This document shows positions 1 to 5,904 of a stretch of DNA of 11,410 nt, in pieces. The notes beneath the pieces are model-generated. The model was not told where the DNA came from and ran no database searches. It worked only from the letters and a program-made list of their open reading frames with translations. The stretch covers positions 1-11,410 of the forward strand of contig CAYONQ010000082.1 of assembly GCA_964405375.1 (NCBI GenBank), read 5' to 3'. Source of the stretch: CAYONQ01 sp964405375 (lineage in GTDB: Bacteria; Planctomycetota; Phycisphaerae; Sedimentisphaerales; Anaerobacaceae). The position numbers and the translations under genes are program-made. Numbering within the stretch: position 1 is the first letter of the stretch; every line of letters begins with the position of its first letter.

Positions 1-33
1 ATTCGCCGCCTGGAAAAACTCCTCGCGGCCTAA
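1..33 (+). CDS. C-terminal end of an unidentified upstream gene (partial)
   Basis: Frame 1 reads ten sense codons (IRRLEKLLAA) before TAA at 31-33. The residues look like the amphipathic, Leu/Lys-rich end of a real protein, and the stop lies about 33 nt before the SRP RNA, a sensible gene boundary. Ten residues are too few to name a family. It could also be a chance open stretch. Confidence 0.35.
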   Translation: MRRLEKLLAA

Positions 34-66
34 AATCGGTCAGTTTGAGTAAATAATCAATTACGT

Positions 67-163
67 GGCCGGGTCCCATGCAGGCCGAGCCCGTGAACCT
101 GGTCAGGCGGGGAACCGAGCAGCCATAAGCGAGAGTTCTGCCGTGCTGTGGGTAAACCCGGCC
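67..163 (+). ncRNA. ffs: Signal recognition particle RNA, bacterial small (4.5S) type
   Basis: This is the RNA scaffold that binds Ffh (SRP54) and targets nascent membrane and secretory proteins to FtsY and the translocon. The ends close in a perfect 8-bp helix: GGCCGGGT (67-74) with ACCCGGCC (156-163). The conserved domain IV tip is intact: a GGAA tetraloop (111-114) on a 3-bp stem (108-110/115-117), then the asymmetric loop with 5' side TCAGG (103-107) and 3' side AGCAGCC (118-124), the Ffh M-domain binding site. At about 97 nt it lacks an Alu domain, so it is the short form of most Gram-negative lineages. An AATAAT (52-57) sits at the right distance for a -10 box, but no good -35 is visible. 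It lies immediately before dnaX, as scr does in Bacillus. The exact ends are inferred from the closing helix. Confidence 0.9.
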
Positions 164-174
164 ATCTTTTGAAA

Positions 175-1632
175 ATGGCTTATACCGTTTTAGCGAGAAA
201 ATATCGTTCGCAGACGTTCGATGACGTTATCGGCCAGGACCCTATCTCGCAGACACTCAAGAACGCCATAAAGACGGGGCGGGTCGCACACGCATATCTT
301 TTCACCGGCACTCGCGGGGTCGGCAAAACGACTATGGCCCGAATACTGGCAAAGGCGCTCAACTGCCTATCCTTCGATGCGCCGACAGAACAGCCGTGTT
401 GTAAGTGCGAAAGCTGTGCCGCTATAAACATCGGCGAAGATATCGACGTTATCGAGATTGACGGCGCATCGAACAACGGCGTCGAAGATGTCCGCCGGCT
501 GCGAGAAAATGCGATTTATAGGCCTGCACGGGCAAGGTTCAAAATCTACATCATTGACGAAGTGCATATGTTAAGCACGTCGGCCTTTAATGCACTGCTA
601 AAAATACTGGAAGAGCCGCCAAGTCATATAAAATTTATTTTTGCGACTACCGAGCCGAACAAGGTCATCCCAACGATTCAATCGAGGTGCCAGAGATTCG
701 ATTTCAGAAATATAAGTGCAAAGCTCATCGCAGGCCAGCTTGCGAGTATTCTTAAACAGGAAAAAATAAAATACGAGAAGGATTTGGTTTTGCCTTTGGC
801 GAAAATGGCAAACGGCTCGATGAGAGACAGCTTGAGCCTGTTAGACCGGCTGATAAGTACGGGTGTCGAGCTGCTGACCGTTGAGCTGCTTGAGCAGTTT
901 CTCGGCCAGCCGAACAGTGAAAAAGTCTATAATCTCATCGCCCAAATCGGCGACAGCAGCGCAGCCGGCACACTTGCGGCGGCAGAGGAGCTAATCGATA
1001 CCGGCCTGAGCGAAGCACAGATAGTCGATTCACTTATCGACTATATGCGTGATTTGATGGTGGTCAAATCGGCGGGGGCGGAAAGCGAACTTCTGGCCCT
1101 GACCGATGAACAGCGGAAGCGAAGTGTCGAATTAGCGGAGAAATTCGATACAGCCGGGCTTGTTTACAATATAACCGCACTTGAGAAACTGCGATGGACA
1201 ATCAAAAACAGCGACACGCCGAGAGCATTTTTAGAGGCGACGCTGCTGCGATTTGCCTTGAGCGAACATTTTATCGATGTCGATGCACTTCTGTCGCAAT
1301 TGAAGGCCAGCTCAGGGGGCGTCATAAAAAAAAAGCAACCGGTAAGCCATAATACGACCATCGAAACAGCGGCGGAGCCAACCAAATCCAAAACAAACAA
1401 ACAGTCTGATTTATCCGGGCCGAATGATGTAGAATCAATAAAAAGCACTCGGCAAAGCGTTTTAAAAAACATTGCTGCTGAGGAGCAGAAGCAGGCCAAG
1501 CCGACTCCAAATAGAGCTAAAACCAGCAGCCAAAAGAAAAACGAGATAATCAGCGACCCTGCAGTAAAAACAGTTCTGATGGGACTGGACGCAACAATTA
1601 CCGGTATCGAAGAAAAAAGTCGAGACTCGTGA
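175..1632 (+). CDS. dnaX: DNA polymerase III subunits gamma/tau (clamp loader ATPase)
   Basis: This is the ATPase core of the clamp loader, which opens the beta sliding clamp and places it on primed DNA; the tau form also couples polymerase and helicase. The start MAYTVLARKYR at ATG 175 is the family-typical N-terminus. An in-frame GTG at 148 lies inside the SRP RNA helix and is rejected. Visible in the 485 aa are Walker A GTRGVGKT (45-52), zinc ligands C64, C75, C78 and C81, Walker B IIDEVH (126-131), sensor I FIFATTEPNK and the arginine-finger motif SRC (170-172). From about residue 380 comes a Lys/Ser/Thr-rich linker of roughly 75 residues, then a final helix-like segment (ISDPAVKTVLMGL). 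The tau tail is short compared with the 643 aa of E. coli. There is no Shine-Dalgarno in the 11 nt between the SRP RNA and ATG, so co-transcription with the RNA is likely. The gene carries a probable internal frameshift site (separate entry). The last residues overlap a hairpin element. Confidence 0.96.
   Translation: MAYTVLARKYRSQTFDDVIGQDPISQTLKNAIKTGRVAHAYLFTGTRGVGKTTMARILAKALNCLSFDAPTEQPCCKCESCAAINIGEDIDVIEIDGASNNGVEDVRRLRENAIYRPARARFKIYIIDEVHMLSTSAFNALLKILEEPPSHIKFIFATTEPNKVIPTIQSRCQRFDFRNISAKLIAGQLASILKQEKIKYEKDLVLPLAKMANGSMRDSLSLLDRLISTGVELLTVELLEQFLGQPNSEKVYNLIAQIGDSSAAGTLAAAEELIDTGLSEAQIVDSLIDYMRDLMVVKSAGAESELLALTDEQRKRSVELAEKFDTAGLVYNITALEKLRWTIKNSDTPRAFLEATLLRFALSEHFIDVDALLSQLKASSGGVIKKKQPVSHNTTIETAAEPTKSKTNKQSDLSGPNDVESIKSTRQSVLKNIAAEEQKQAKPTPNRAKTSSQKKNEIISDPAVKTVLMGLDATITGIEEKSRDS
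1314..1352 (+). other. dnaX: Probable programmed -1 frameshift cassette in dnaX (makes gamma)
   Basis: The 0 frame reads ATA AAA AAA AAG at 1324-1335, so nine A residues (1326-1334) are followed by G. This contains the heptamer A AAA AAG in exactly the phase used by E. coli dnaX. An SD-like AGGGGG lies at 1314-1319, nine nt upstream of the heptamer, much like the E. coli stimulator AGGGAG. After a -1 slip the ribosome reads Ala-Thr-Gly-Lys-Pro and stops at TAA 1350-1352, giving a 392-aa product. The +1 frame also closes fast, at TAA 1343-1345, so transcriptional slippage on A9 (the Thermus mechanism) would give a similar product. I found no convincing downstream stem-loop. Sequence elements are seen; function is inferred from the known E. 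coli and Thermus systems. Confidence 0.75.
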
Positions 1633-1645
1633 CATGGGTCACGAG
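1626..1645. repeat. Perfect hairpin spanning the dnaX stop codon
   Basis: CTCGTGAC (1626-1633) and GTCACGAG (1638-1645) form an 8-bp perfect stem around the 4-nt loop ATGG. The dnaX TGA (1630-1632) lies inside the left arm. No T-run follows, so this is not a typical intrinsic terminator. The bases 1641-1651 are the reverse complement of 1 end of the TCGTAT-type repeat found at 11036-11046, which suggests that a repeat element reaches into the gene end. Confidence 0.6.
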
Positions 1646-1674
1646 ATACGATGGGTGGCAGCCTCAAGCACAGC

Positions 1675-1762
1675 ACCCGCTTTCGCGGGCACAAGCTTGG
1701 GGATGAGGGGAATGGATTCCCGTTCCCCGATCGGGGTCGAGGACAGGTTTCGCGGGAATGAC
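1675..1762. repeat. Palindrome-rich intergenic element between dnaX and recR
   Basis: This spacer holds three nested inverted repeats: CCCGC/GCGGG around TTTC (1676-1689), the perfect 12-bp palindrome CCCCGATCGGGG (1725-1736), and outer arms ATTCCCG (1716-1722) with CGGGAAT (1753-1759). Phrases such as 'tttcgcggg' and 'gcgggaatgac' are typical of short REP-like palindromic repeats scattered between genes. It sits where ybaB often lies and ends 10 nt before the recR start. No coding potential is seen. That it is repeated elsewhere in the genome is inferred, not visible here. Confidence 0.55.
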
Positions 1763-1772
1763 AGGACAAGTT

Positions 1773-2375
1773 ATGAGCGTTTATACTGAGAGTTTGAACA
1801 AACTTATCGAGGAGCTCGGGAAGCTGCCGGGGGTTGGGCCTAAGACGGCGGAACGGCTTAGCTTTTACATACTAAAAGCTGAACCTGCTGAAGCTATGAA
1901 ACTGGCCAGGGCCATCAGCGATGTTAAAAACAAGATTAAACACTGCGAAATCTGCTACAATCTCTCGGAAGAAGCGACCTGTCAAATCTGCTGTGACCCA
2001 CGGCGGGACAAGGCGATAATCTGCGTTGTCGAACAGCCCAAAGACGTTATAGCCCTTGAAAAAACCGGGGCGTGTAAGTGGGTTTATCACGTTCTCGGCG
2101 GCCATATCGCACCGCTCGAGGGAGTCGAGCCGAGCGACTTGACCATCGACAAGCTCGTCGAGAGGGTGCGAAAGGGTAACGTAAAAGAAGTAATTATGGC
2201 GACCAACCCCAATATGGCAGGGGACGGCACGGCACTTTACATAAGCTCGCTGCTCAAGCCAACGGGCGTGAAGATTACGCGGCTGGCGCGGGGGCTTGCC
2301 ACCGGCAGCACCATCGAATATGCAAGCGGTAAAATGCTCACCGATGCTATAATCGGAAGACAACAATTACAGTAA
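1773..2375 (+). CDS. recR: Recombination mediator protein RecR
   Basis: RecR forms ring-like oligomers and, with RecO and RecF, helps load RecA on gapped DNA coated with SSB. The 200-aa product has the usual family length and full architecture: helix-hairpin-helix KLPGVGPKTAERL (17-29), a Cys4 zinc finger (C58, C61, C70, C73), a Toprim domain starting IICVVEQPKD (82-91), and the C-terminal region LARGLATGSTIEYA to DAIIGRQ. ATG 1773 is chosen over the in-frame ATG at 1758 because it gives the standard N-terminus and has AGGA (1763-1766) six nt upstream; the earlier ATG lies within the palindromic repeat. The segment normally close to NPTxEGExTA reads NPNMAGDGTA (145-154), so a usually conserved acidic residue is replaced by Ala149. 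It follows dnaX by 140 nt and may be co-transcribed. Confidence 0.96.
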   Translation: MSVYTESLNKLIEELGKLPGVGPKTAERLSFYILKAEPAEAMKLARAISDVKNKIKHCEICYNLSEEATCQICCDPRRDKAIICVVEQPKDVIALEKTGACKWVYHVLGGHIAPLEGVEPSDLTIDKLVERVRKGNVKEVIMATNPNMAGDGTALYISSLLKPTGVKITRLARGLATGSTIEYASGKMLTDAIIGRQQLQ

Positions 2376-2402
2376 CTTTCGTCCTTCATCTATAAAGTTT
2401 TT
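2374..2402 (+). terminator. Weak candidate intrinsic terminator after recR
   Basis: AACTTT (2374-2379) and AAAGTT (2394-2399) can pair over a 14-nt loop, and the right arm runs into a T5 stretch (2398-2402). The stem is AT-rich and short, so it would be weak. Its place directly after the recR stop and before the rpoN promoter is the main support. Confidence 0.22.
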
Positions 2403-2443
2403 GAATCAGCCCGCAGAATTGCCTGAATTTTTCGTTGCATTTA

Positions 2444-2452
2444 TGATATAAT
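2444..2452 (+). promoter_or_regulatory. Extended -10 promoter of rpoN
   Basis: TGA-TATAAT at 2444-2452 is a perfect -10 hexamer preceded by the TGn extension. No good -35 lies at 16-18 nt, which is compatible with an extended -10 promoter. Transcription would begin near 2459 and give a leader of about 54 nt before the rpoN ATG. Confidence 0.55.
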
Positions 2453-2469
2453 AGTAAACAGATAAAAGG

Positions 2470-2483
2470 CAGGAGACAGGAGA
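2470..2483. repeat. Tandem 7-bp repeat in the rpoN leader
   Basis: CAGGAGA occurs twice back to back (2470-2476, 2477-2483). Both copies contain AGGAG, an SD-like core, but lie about 30 nt before the rpoN start and have no start codon behind them. They could be a ribosome standby site or a length-variable tract. Confidence 0.45.
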
Positions 2484-2512
2484 CAAAATAAACAACTTAT
2501 TCGGGTGATTTT

Positions 2513-3985
2513 ATGAAGCTGGAGATGCGAGGCGAGATGCGGTTAGAGCAGAAGATGAAGCTCGCTCCGCATATGATTCAATCGATGGAGATTCTGCAGC
2601 TTCCCATCCTCGCCCTTCAGGAAAGAATAGAACAGGAGCTCAACAGCAATCCCGTCCTTGAGATGGAAGAGCCGTCAAGCACCGAGGAACAGTCGCCGGT
2701 TGAACAGCAGGCCGCTGAGGACATCGGCGAAAAGGATTTGGTCATTAAATCCGACGGCGCAAGAACCGAAGACTTTGAACGGCTTGACAGTCTCGGCGAC
2801 GGTTACAAAGAATATATGGATATGGCGTGGGCGCCCCGTCGCCGTATTCGAAGCGATGAGCCCGACAGGAAGCTCGAGGCGATAAAAAATACCGCAGCAC
2901 CACCACAGTCGCTGCACGAACATCTCTCCGAGCAGTGGCGATTAATCGAGGCCGAGCCCGCAATTAAAAAAGCAGGCGGCACAATTATAGATTATATTGA
3001 TGAGCGGGGGTATCTGACCGTAAGATTGGAGCAGCTGCACAACAAAGACAGGGCCGATTTTACACTCGATGATTTGAAAGTGGCGCTCGAGCTTGTGCAA
3101 AGACTGGAGCCGGCAGGCGTCGGTGCCCGCGACCTGAAGGAATGCCTGCTTATCCAGATGGCCCAGAGCGGTGATGATATGGGCTTCGAGCAGCGACTGG
3201 TCGCTGAGCATATGGACGAGCTGCTCGATAATCGCCTGCCCGACATAGCAAAGAAGATGAATTGCAGCATCAAAGAAGTCAATCATGCGATTGAACGAAT
3301 GAGCAAGCTCGACACCTCGCCGGGACTTCAAATCGGCAGAAACCAGAACCATGCAATTACAGCCGACGTAATAGTGGAGCCCTCGGACGATTCGGACGGC
3401 TATATTGTGCGATTAGCTGATTCCAGTCTGCCGAGCTTGAGAGTAAGTAACCACTATGTAAAGATGTCAAAAGACACCACTGCCAACGAGAAAACAAAAA
3501 AGTTTCTGCAAAATAATATCCGCTCGGCTCAATGGATTATAGATGCAATCCAGCAGCGAAAGAATACGCTGCTGAAAGTAACGAAGTCGGTGGTCAAATT
3601 CCAGAGGGATTTTTTCGACAGGGGTCAGTTGTATCTTCGGCCGCTGCCGATGTCAAAGGTGGCGGACGATGTCGGTGTGCACTTAGCTACGGTCTCCCGC
3701 GCCGTTGCCGGCAAGTATATGCAGTGTTACTGGGGGATATTGCCGCTGCGAAAGTTCTTCAGCGGCGGCACCGAAGACGTCAACGGCAACGGGCATAGCT
3801 GGGAGGCCATAAGGGCACAACTGGTAGAAATTATCGATGCGGAAGACAAGACCAAACCCTTAGGTGACGAACAGATACGAGAGAAGCTGGCCGACGCCGG
3901 CATCGAAAGTCTCGCCAGGCGGACCGTTGCAAAGTATCGCAAGCTTCTAAACATCCCCGCCGCAAGATTCAGAAGAAAGTATTAA
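2513..3985 (+). CDS. rpoN: RNA polymerase sigma-54 factor
   Basis: Sigma-54 directs core RNA polymerase to -24/-12 promoters and needs an AAA+ activator to open DNA. The 490-aa product shows region I at the N-terminus (MRLEQKMKLAPHMIQSMEILQLP, Gln/Leu-rich), an acidic linker (about 50-100), the core-binding domain (about 115-310), a helix-turn-helix within roughly 375-415 (VADDVGVHLATVSRAVAGKY) and the diagnostic RpoN box ARRTVAKYR (468-476). ATG 2513 is supported by GGTGAT (2504-2509), which pairs with the 3' end of 16S rRNA just beside the usual anti-SD core; an in-frame stop at 2489 excludes longer starts. After the HTH, the segment often seen as TPRG reads CYWG, an uncommon variant. It has its own promoter. 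No sigma-54 target site or activator gene is recognised in this window. Confidence 0.97.
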   Translation: MKLEMRGEMRLEQKMKLAPHMIQSMEILQLPILALQERIEQELNSNPVLEMEEPSSTEEQSPVEQQAAEDIGEKDLVIKSDGARTEDFERLDSLGDGYKEYMDMAWAPRRRIRSDEPDRKLEAIKNTAAPPQSLHEHLSEQWRLIEAEPAIKKAGGTIIDYIDERGYLTVRLEQLHNKDRADFTLDDLKVALELVQRLEPAGVGARDLKECLLIQMAQSGDDMGFEQRLVAEHMDELLDNRLPDIAKKMNCSIKEVNHAIERMSKLDTSPGLQIGRNQNHAITADVIVEPSDDSDGYIVRLADSSLPSLRVSNHYVKMSKDTTANEKTKKFLQNNIRSAQWIIDAIQQRKNTLLKVTKSVVKFQRDFFDRGQLYLRPLPMSKVADDVGVHLATVSRAVAGKYMQCYWGILPLRKFFSGGTEDVNGNGHSWEAIRAQLVEIIDAEDKTKPLGDEQIREKLADAGIESLARRTVAKYRKLLNIPAARFRRKY

Positions 3986-4022
3986 CTTTACCGCTGCTAT
4001 GCGTTCCAGCTACCGGTCGGTC

Positions 4023-4050
4023 TCTCGTAACTCATATTTCATATCCTGTT
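4023..4050. repeat. Degenerate TCTCGTA-type intergenic repeat, copy downstream of rpoN
   Basis: These 28 bases align without gaps to 11020-11047 with 22 identities, starting TCTCGTA and sharing the central TATTTC. Both copies follow shortly behind a stop codon on the same strand. The rest of the 187-nt rpoN-mutase spacer holds only a promoter and an SD. Confidence 0.5.
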
Positions 4051-4097
4051 CTTTTTCGGTCATTTTACTCATCGAGTTGTACGCCACACGCTATATT

Positions 4098-4127
4098 TTG
4101 TCTTTTTGACATTTGATTTTTTATGAT
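4098..4127 (+). promoter_or_regulatory. Candidate sigma-70 promoter of the phosphomannomutase operon
   Basis: TTGTCT (4098-4103) and TATGAT (4122-4127) are separated by 18 nt; the matches to consensus are 4/6 and 5/6. Transcription would start near 4134, about 39 nt before the ATG. A perfect TTGACA at 4106-4111 has no -10 partner at proper distance. Confidence 0.4.
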
Positions 4128-4158
4128 AGCCCTCTTACACTATATTAAAGAGCACATT

Positions 4159-4165
4159 AAAGGAG
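4159..4165 (+). promoter_or_regulatory. Strong ribosome binding site of the mutase gene
   Basis: AAAGGAG lies seven nt before ATG 4173 and fixes this start. It is the best match to a canonical Shine-Dalgarno in the window; most other genes here use weak or non-standard sites. Confidence 0.7.
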
Positions 4166-4172
4166 CAATAAG

Positions 4173-5543
4173 ATGGACCCTTCGATATTCAAGGCGTACG
4201 ATATAAGGGGCGTTTATCCCGACCAGATTAACGAGGAAGATGCGTGGAAAATCGGCAGTGCCGCCGCCCGGTTTTTGCCGTCTCTCGTTAGCGGCTATGA
4301 GCGGGGCCAGCCGAATACCCGCTCGCTGTGCGTCGGCCGCGATATGAGAAAACACAGCAAGGCATTGGCCGGCGCCCTTATAAAAGGAATGAATGCCGCA
4401 GGGATAAACGTGATTGATATAGGGATGATTGACACGCCGCAGATGTACTTCGCAATCAACCACCTCGGCACCTGCGGCGGCGTTCAAGTAACGGCCTCGC
4501 ACAACCCGGCCAAGTACAACGGCTTTAAGATATCCGGCCTGGGCGCCAAGCCGGTCGGCGCCGATACCGGCCTGAAGGATATAGAGCATATTGCAACGGC
4601 GCTGCTGCACACAAAGGGCAAAGTTACCGGCTCGGTAAAGAAACGCGACCTGACCGCCGAGTATAAAAATCACGTGTTAAAATTCCTGAACCCCAACATA
4701 AAAAAACTAAAAATCGCCATTGACGCCTCAAACGGAATGGCGGGGAAAGTCATACCGGCCGTCTTCGGCAATTCGCCGATAGAAATAATCAAGCTTAACT
4801 TCAGCCATACCGGCACGTTCAAGCACGAGCCGAACCCGCTGATTGAGAAAAATCTGGCGGATGTAAAACGCGCGGTAAAGGGGAAAAAATGCGATTTCGG
4901 GGTCTGCTTCGACGGCGACGCGGACAGATTGATGATGGTCGATGAGAAAGGACGCAACATCAGCTGTGATTTGCTGACCGGCTTGATGGCATCATACTTC
5001 TTAAACAAAGTGCCGAAATCAACAATTGTTTATGACTTACGCAGCAGCTGGGTGGTTGTTGAAGAGATACTAAAAAACGGCGGTACACCCCGAAGAGAAC
5101 GCGTGGGACACGTCTTTATGAAAAAGGCAATGCGTGATTCGCACGCCGTATTCGGCGGAGAGCTTTCAGGCCACTTCTACTATCGGGACAACTACTGCGC
5201 CGATTCAGGATTGATTACACTGGCGCACGTATTGAACATCGTAAGCACCACCGATGTACCGGTAAGCAAGCTCATCAAGCCGTTGCGAAGGTACTACAGC
5301 AGCGGCGAGGTAAACTTCCAGGTAGATAACAAGCAGCCAAAAATGGATGAGCTCGCAAGAAGACACAGGGACGGCCAAATCGACTATTTAGACGGCGTTA
5401 CAGTCCAGTACAAACAGTGGTGGTTTAACTGTCGGCCGAGCAATACCGAGCCGCTGCTGCGACTGAACGTCGAGGCCAAGAAAAAAAAGTTGCTCGAAGA
5501 GAAGTTCTCCGAGCTTACCAAGCAGCTCGGCAAACCGGTGTGA
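4173..5543 (+). CDS. Phosphomannomutase/phosphoglucomutase (alpha-D-phosphohexomutase family)
   Basis: The enzyme interconverts hexose 6-phosphate and hexose 1-phosphate through a phosphoserine, feeding GDP-mannose or UDP/ADP-glucose synthesis for surface polymers. The 456-aa length fits the ManB/AlgC group. All four active-site loops are present: phosphoserine loop TASHNP with Ser109, Mg-binding DGDADR (247-252), sugar-specificity loop GGELSGH (328-334) and phosphate-binding RPSNTEP (421-427). The N-terminal FKAYDIRG (6-13) is also typical. GELSGH is common to enzymes using mannose and glucose phosphates, so the preferred sugar cannot be fixed; a phosphoglucosamine mutase (GlmM) is less likely because its GEQSGH loop is absent. 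It is followed after 13 nt by the DUF1805 gene and is probably the first gene of that operon. Confidence 0.95.
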   Translation: MDPSIFKAYDIRGVYPDQINEEDAWKIGSAAARFLPSLVSGYERGQPNTRSLCVGRDMRKHSKALAGALIKGMNAAGINVIDIGMIDTPQMYFAINHLGTCGGVQVTASHNPAKYNGFKISGLGAKPVGADTGLKDIEHIATALLHTKGKVTGSVKKRDLTAEYKNHVLKFLNPNIKKLKIAIDASNGMAGKVIPAVFGNSPIEIIKLNFSHTGTFKHEPNPLIEKNLADVKRAVKGKKCDFGVCFDGDADRLMMVDEKGRNISCDLLTGLMASYFLNKVPKSTIVYDLRSSWVVVEEILKNGGTPRRERVGHVFMKKAMRDSHAVFGGELSGHFYYRDNYCADSGLITLAHVLNIVSTTDVPVSKLIKPLRRYYSSGEVNFQVDNKQPKMDELARRHRDGQIDYLDGVTVQYKQWWFNCRPSNTEPLLRLNVEAKKKKLLEEKFSELTKQLGKPV

Positions 5544-5556
5544 CGAGAAGCTGAAA

Positions 5557-5865
5557 ATGGAAGTGCATACAAAGACATATCAGACGCCGAACGGGCCGGT
5601 GGAAGGGGTGCAGGCCAAATGGCCCGGGTTTAACATCCTGCTGGTAACCGGCTCTAAGGGCTTTCTGGCCTGTCCCGCAATCGATATAGAGGCCTGCCAG
5701 CGTTACGGCGTCGCTGCGGCGATAGTGGAAAGCACGCCGGACAACCCCATCGGAACACTTGAGCGCTTCCCAAATCGGAAAGTTACAAGAACAAATAAAA
5801 AAGCCAAAGATCTGGGCATCAAAGAAGGTATGAACGTTACCGATGCCTTTGCGCTTATAGCGTAA
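5557..5865 (+). CDS. DUF1805 family protein (YunC-like), function unknown
   Basis: This 102-aa protein resembles B. subtilis YunC and related DUF1805 proteins of bacteria and archaea: an N-terminal beta part with FNILLVTGSKGFLACPAIDIEACQRYGVAAAIV (26-58), and the C-terminal motif DLGIKEGMNVTDAFALI (85-101), which fits the YunC ending AEDLGIKVGM. The fold in the family is compact alpha/beta; no reaction is established that I know of. Cys39 lies in the GFLACPAID stretch, where YunC has GYIMCGALD, so this cysteine seems conserved. There is no signal peptide, so it should be cytosolic. The start is 13 nt after the mutase stop with only a weak GAGAAG upstream, so translation may be coupled. Context suggests, but does not prove, a link to sugar-phosphate metabolism. 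Confidence 0.75.
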   Translation: MEVHTKTYQTPNGPVEGVQAKWPGFNILLVTGSKGFLACPAIDIEACQRYGVAAAIVESTPDNPIGTLERFPNRKVTRTNKKAKDLGIKEGMNVTDAFALIA

Positions 5866-5904
5866 AATTCTATGAACCTAAGTAAAGTGTCGGAAAGGGA
5901 AAAG

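Noticed and set aside
148..174. In-frame GTG start for dnaX giving nine extra residues
   Set aside because: It lies inside the 3' arm of the SRP RNA; ATG 175 gives the standard DnaX N-terminus.
1164..1769. Long open frame on the minus strand across the dnaX end and the spacer
   Set aside because: It is antisense to the clear dnaX tau tail, has no family-like motif, and runs through the palindromic repeat.
5872..5904. Upstream ATG for the secreted protein
   Set aside because: It adds polar residues ahead of the signal peptide and lacks an SD; ATG 5905 has AAGGGA just before it.
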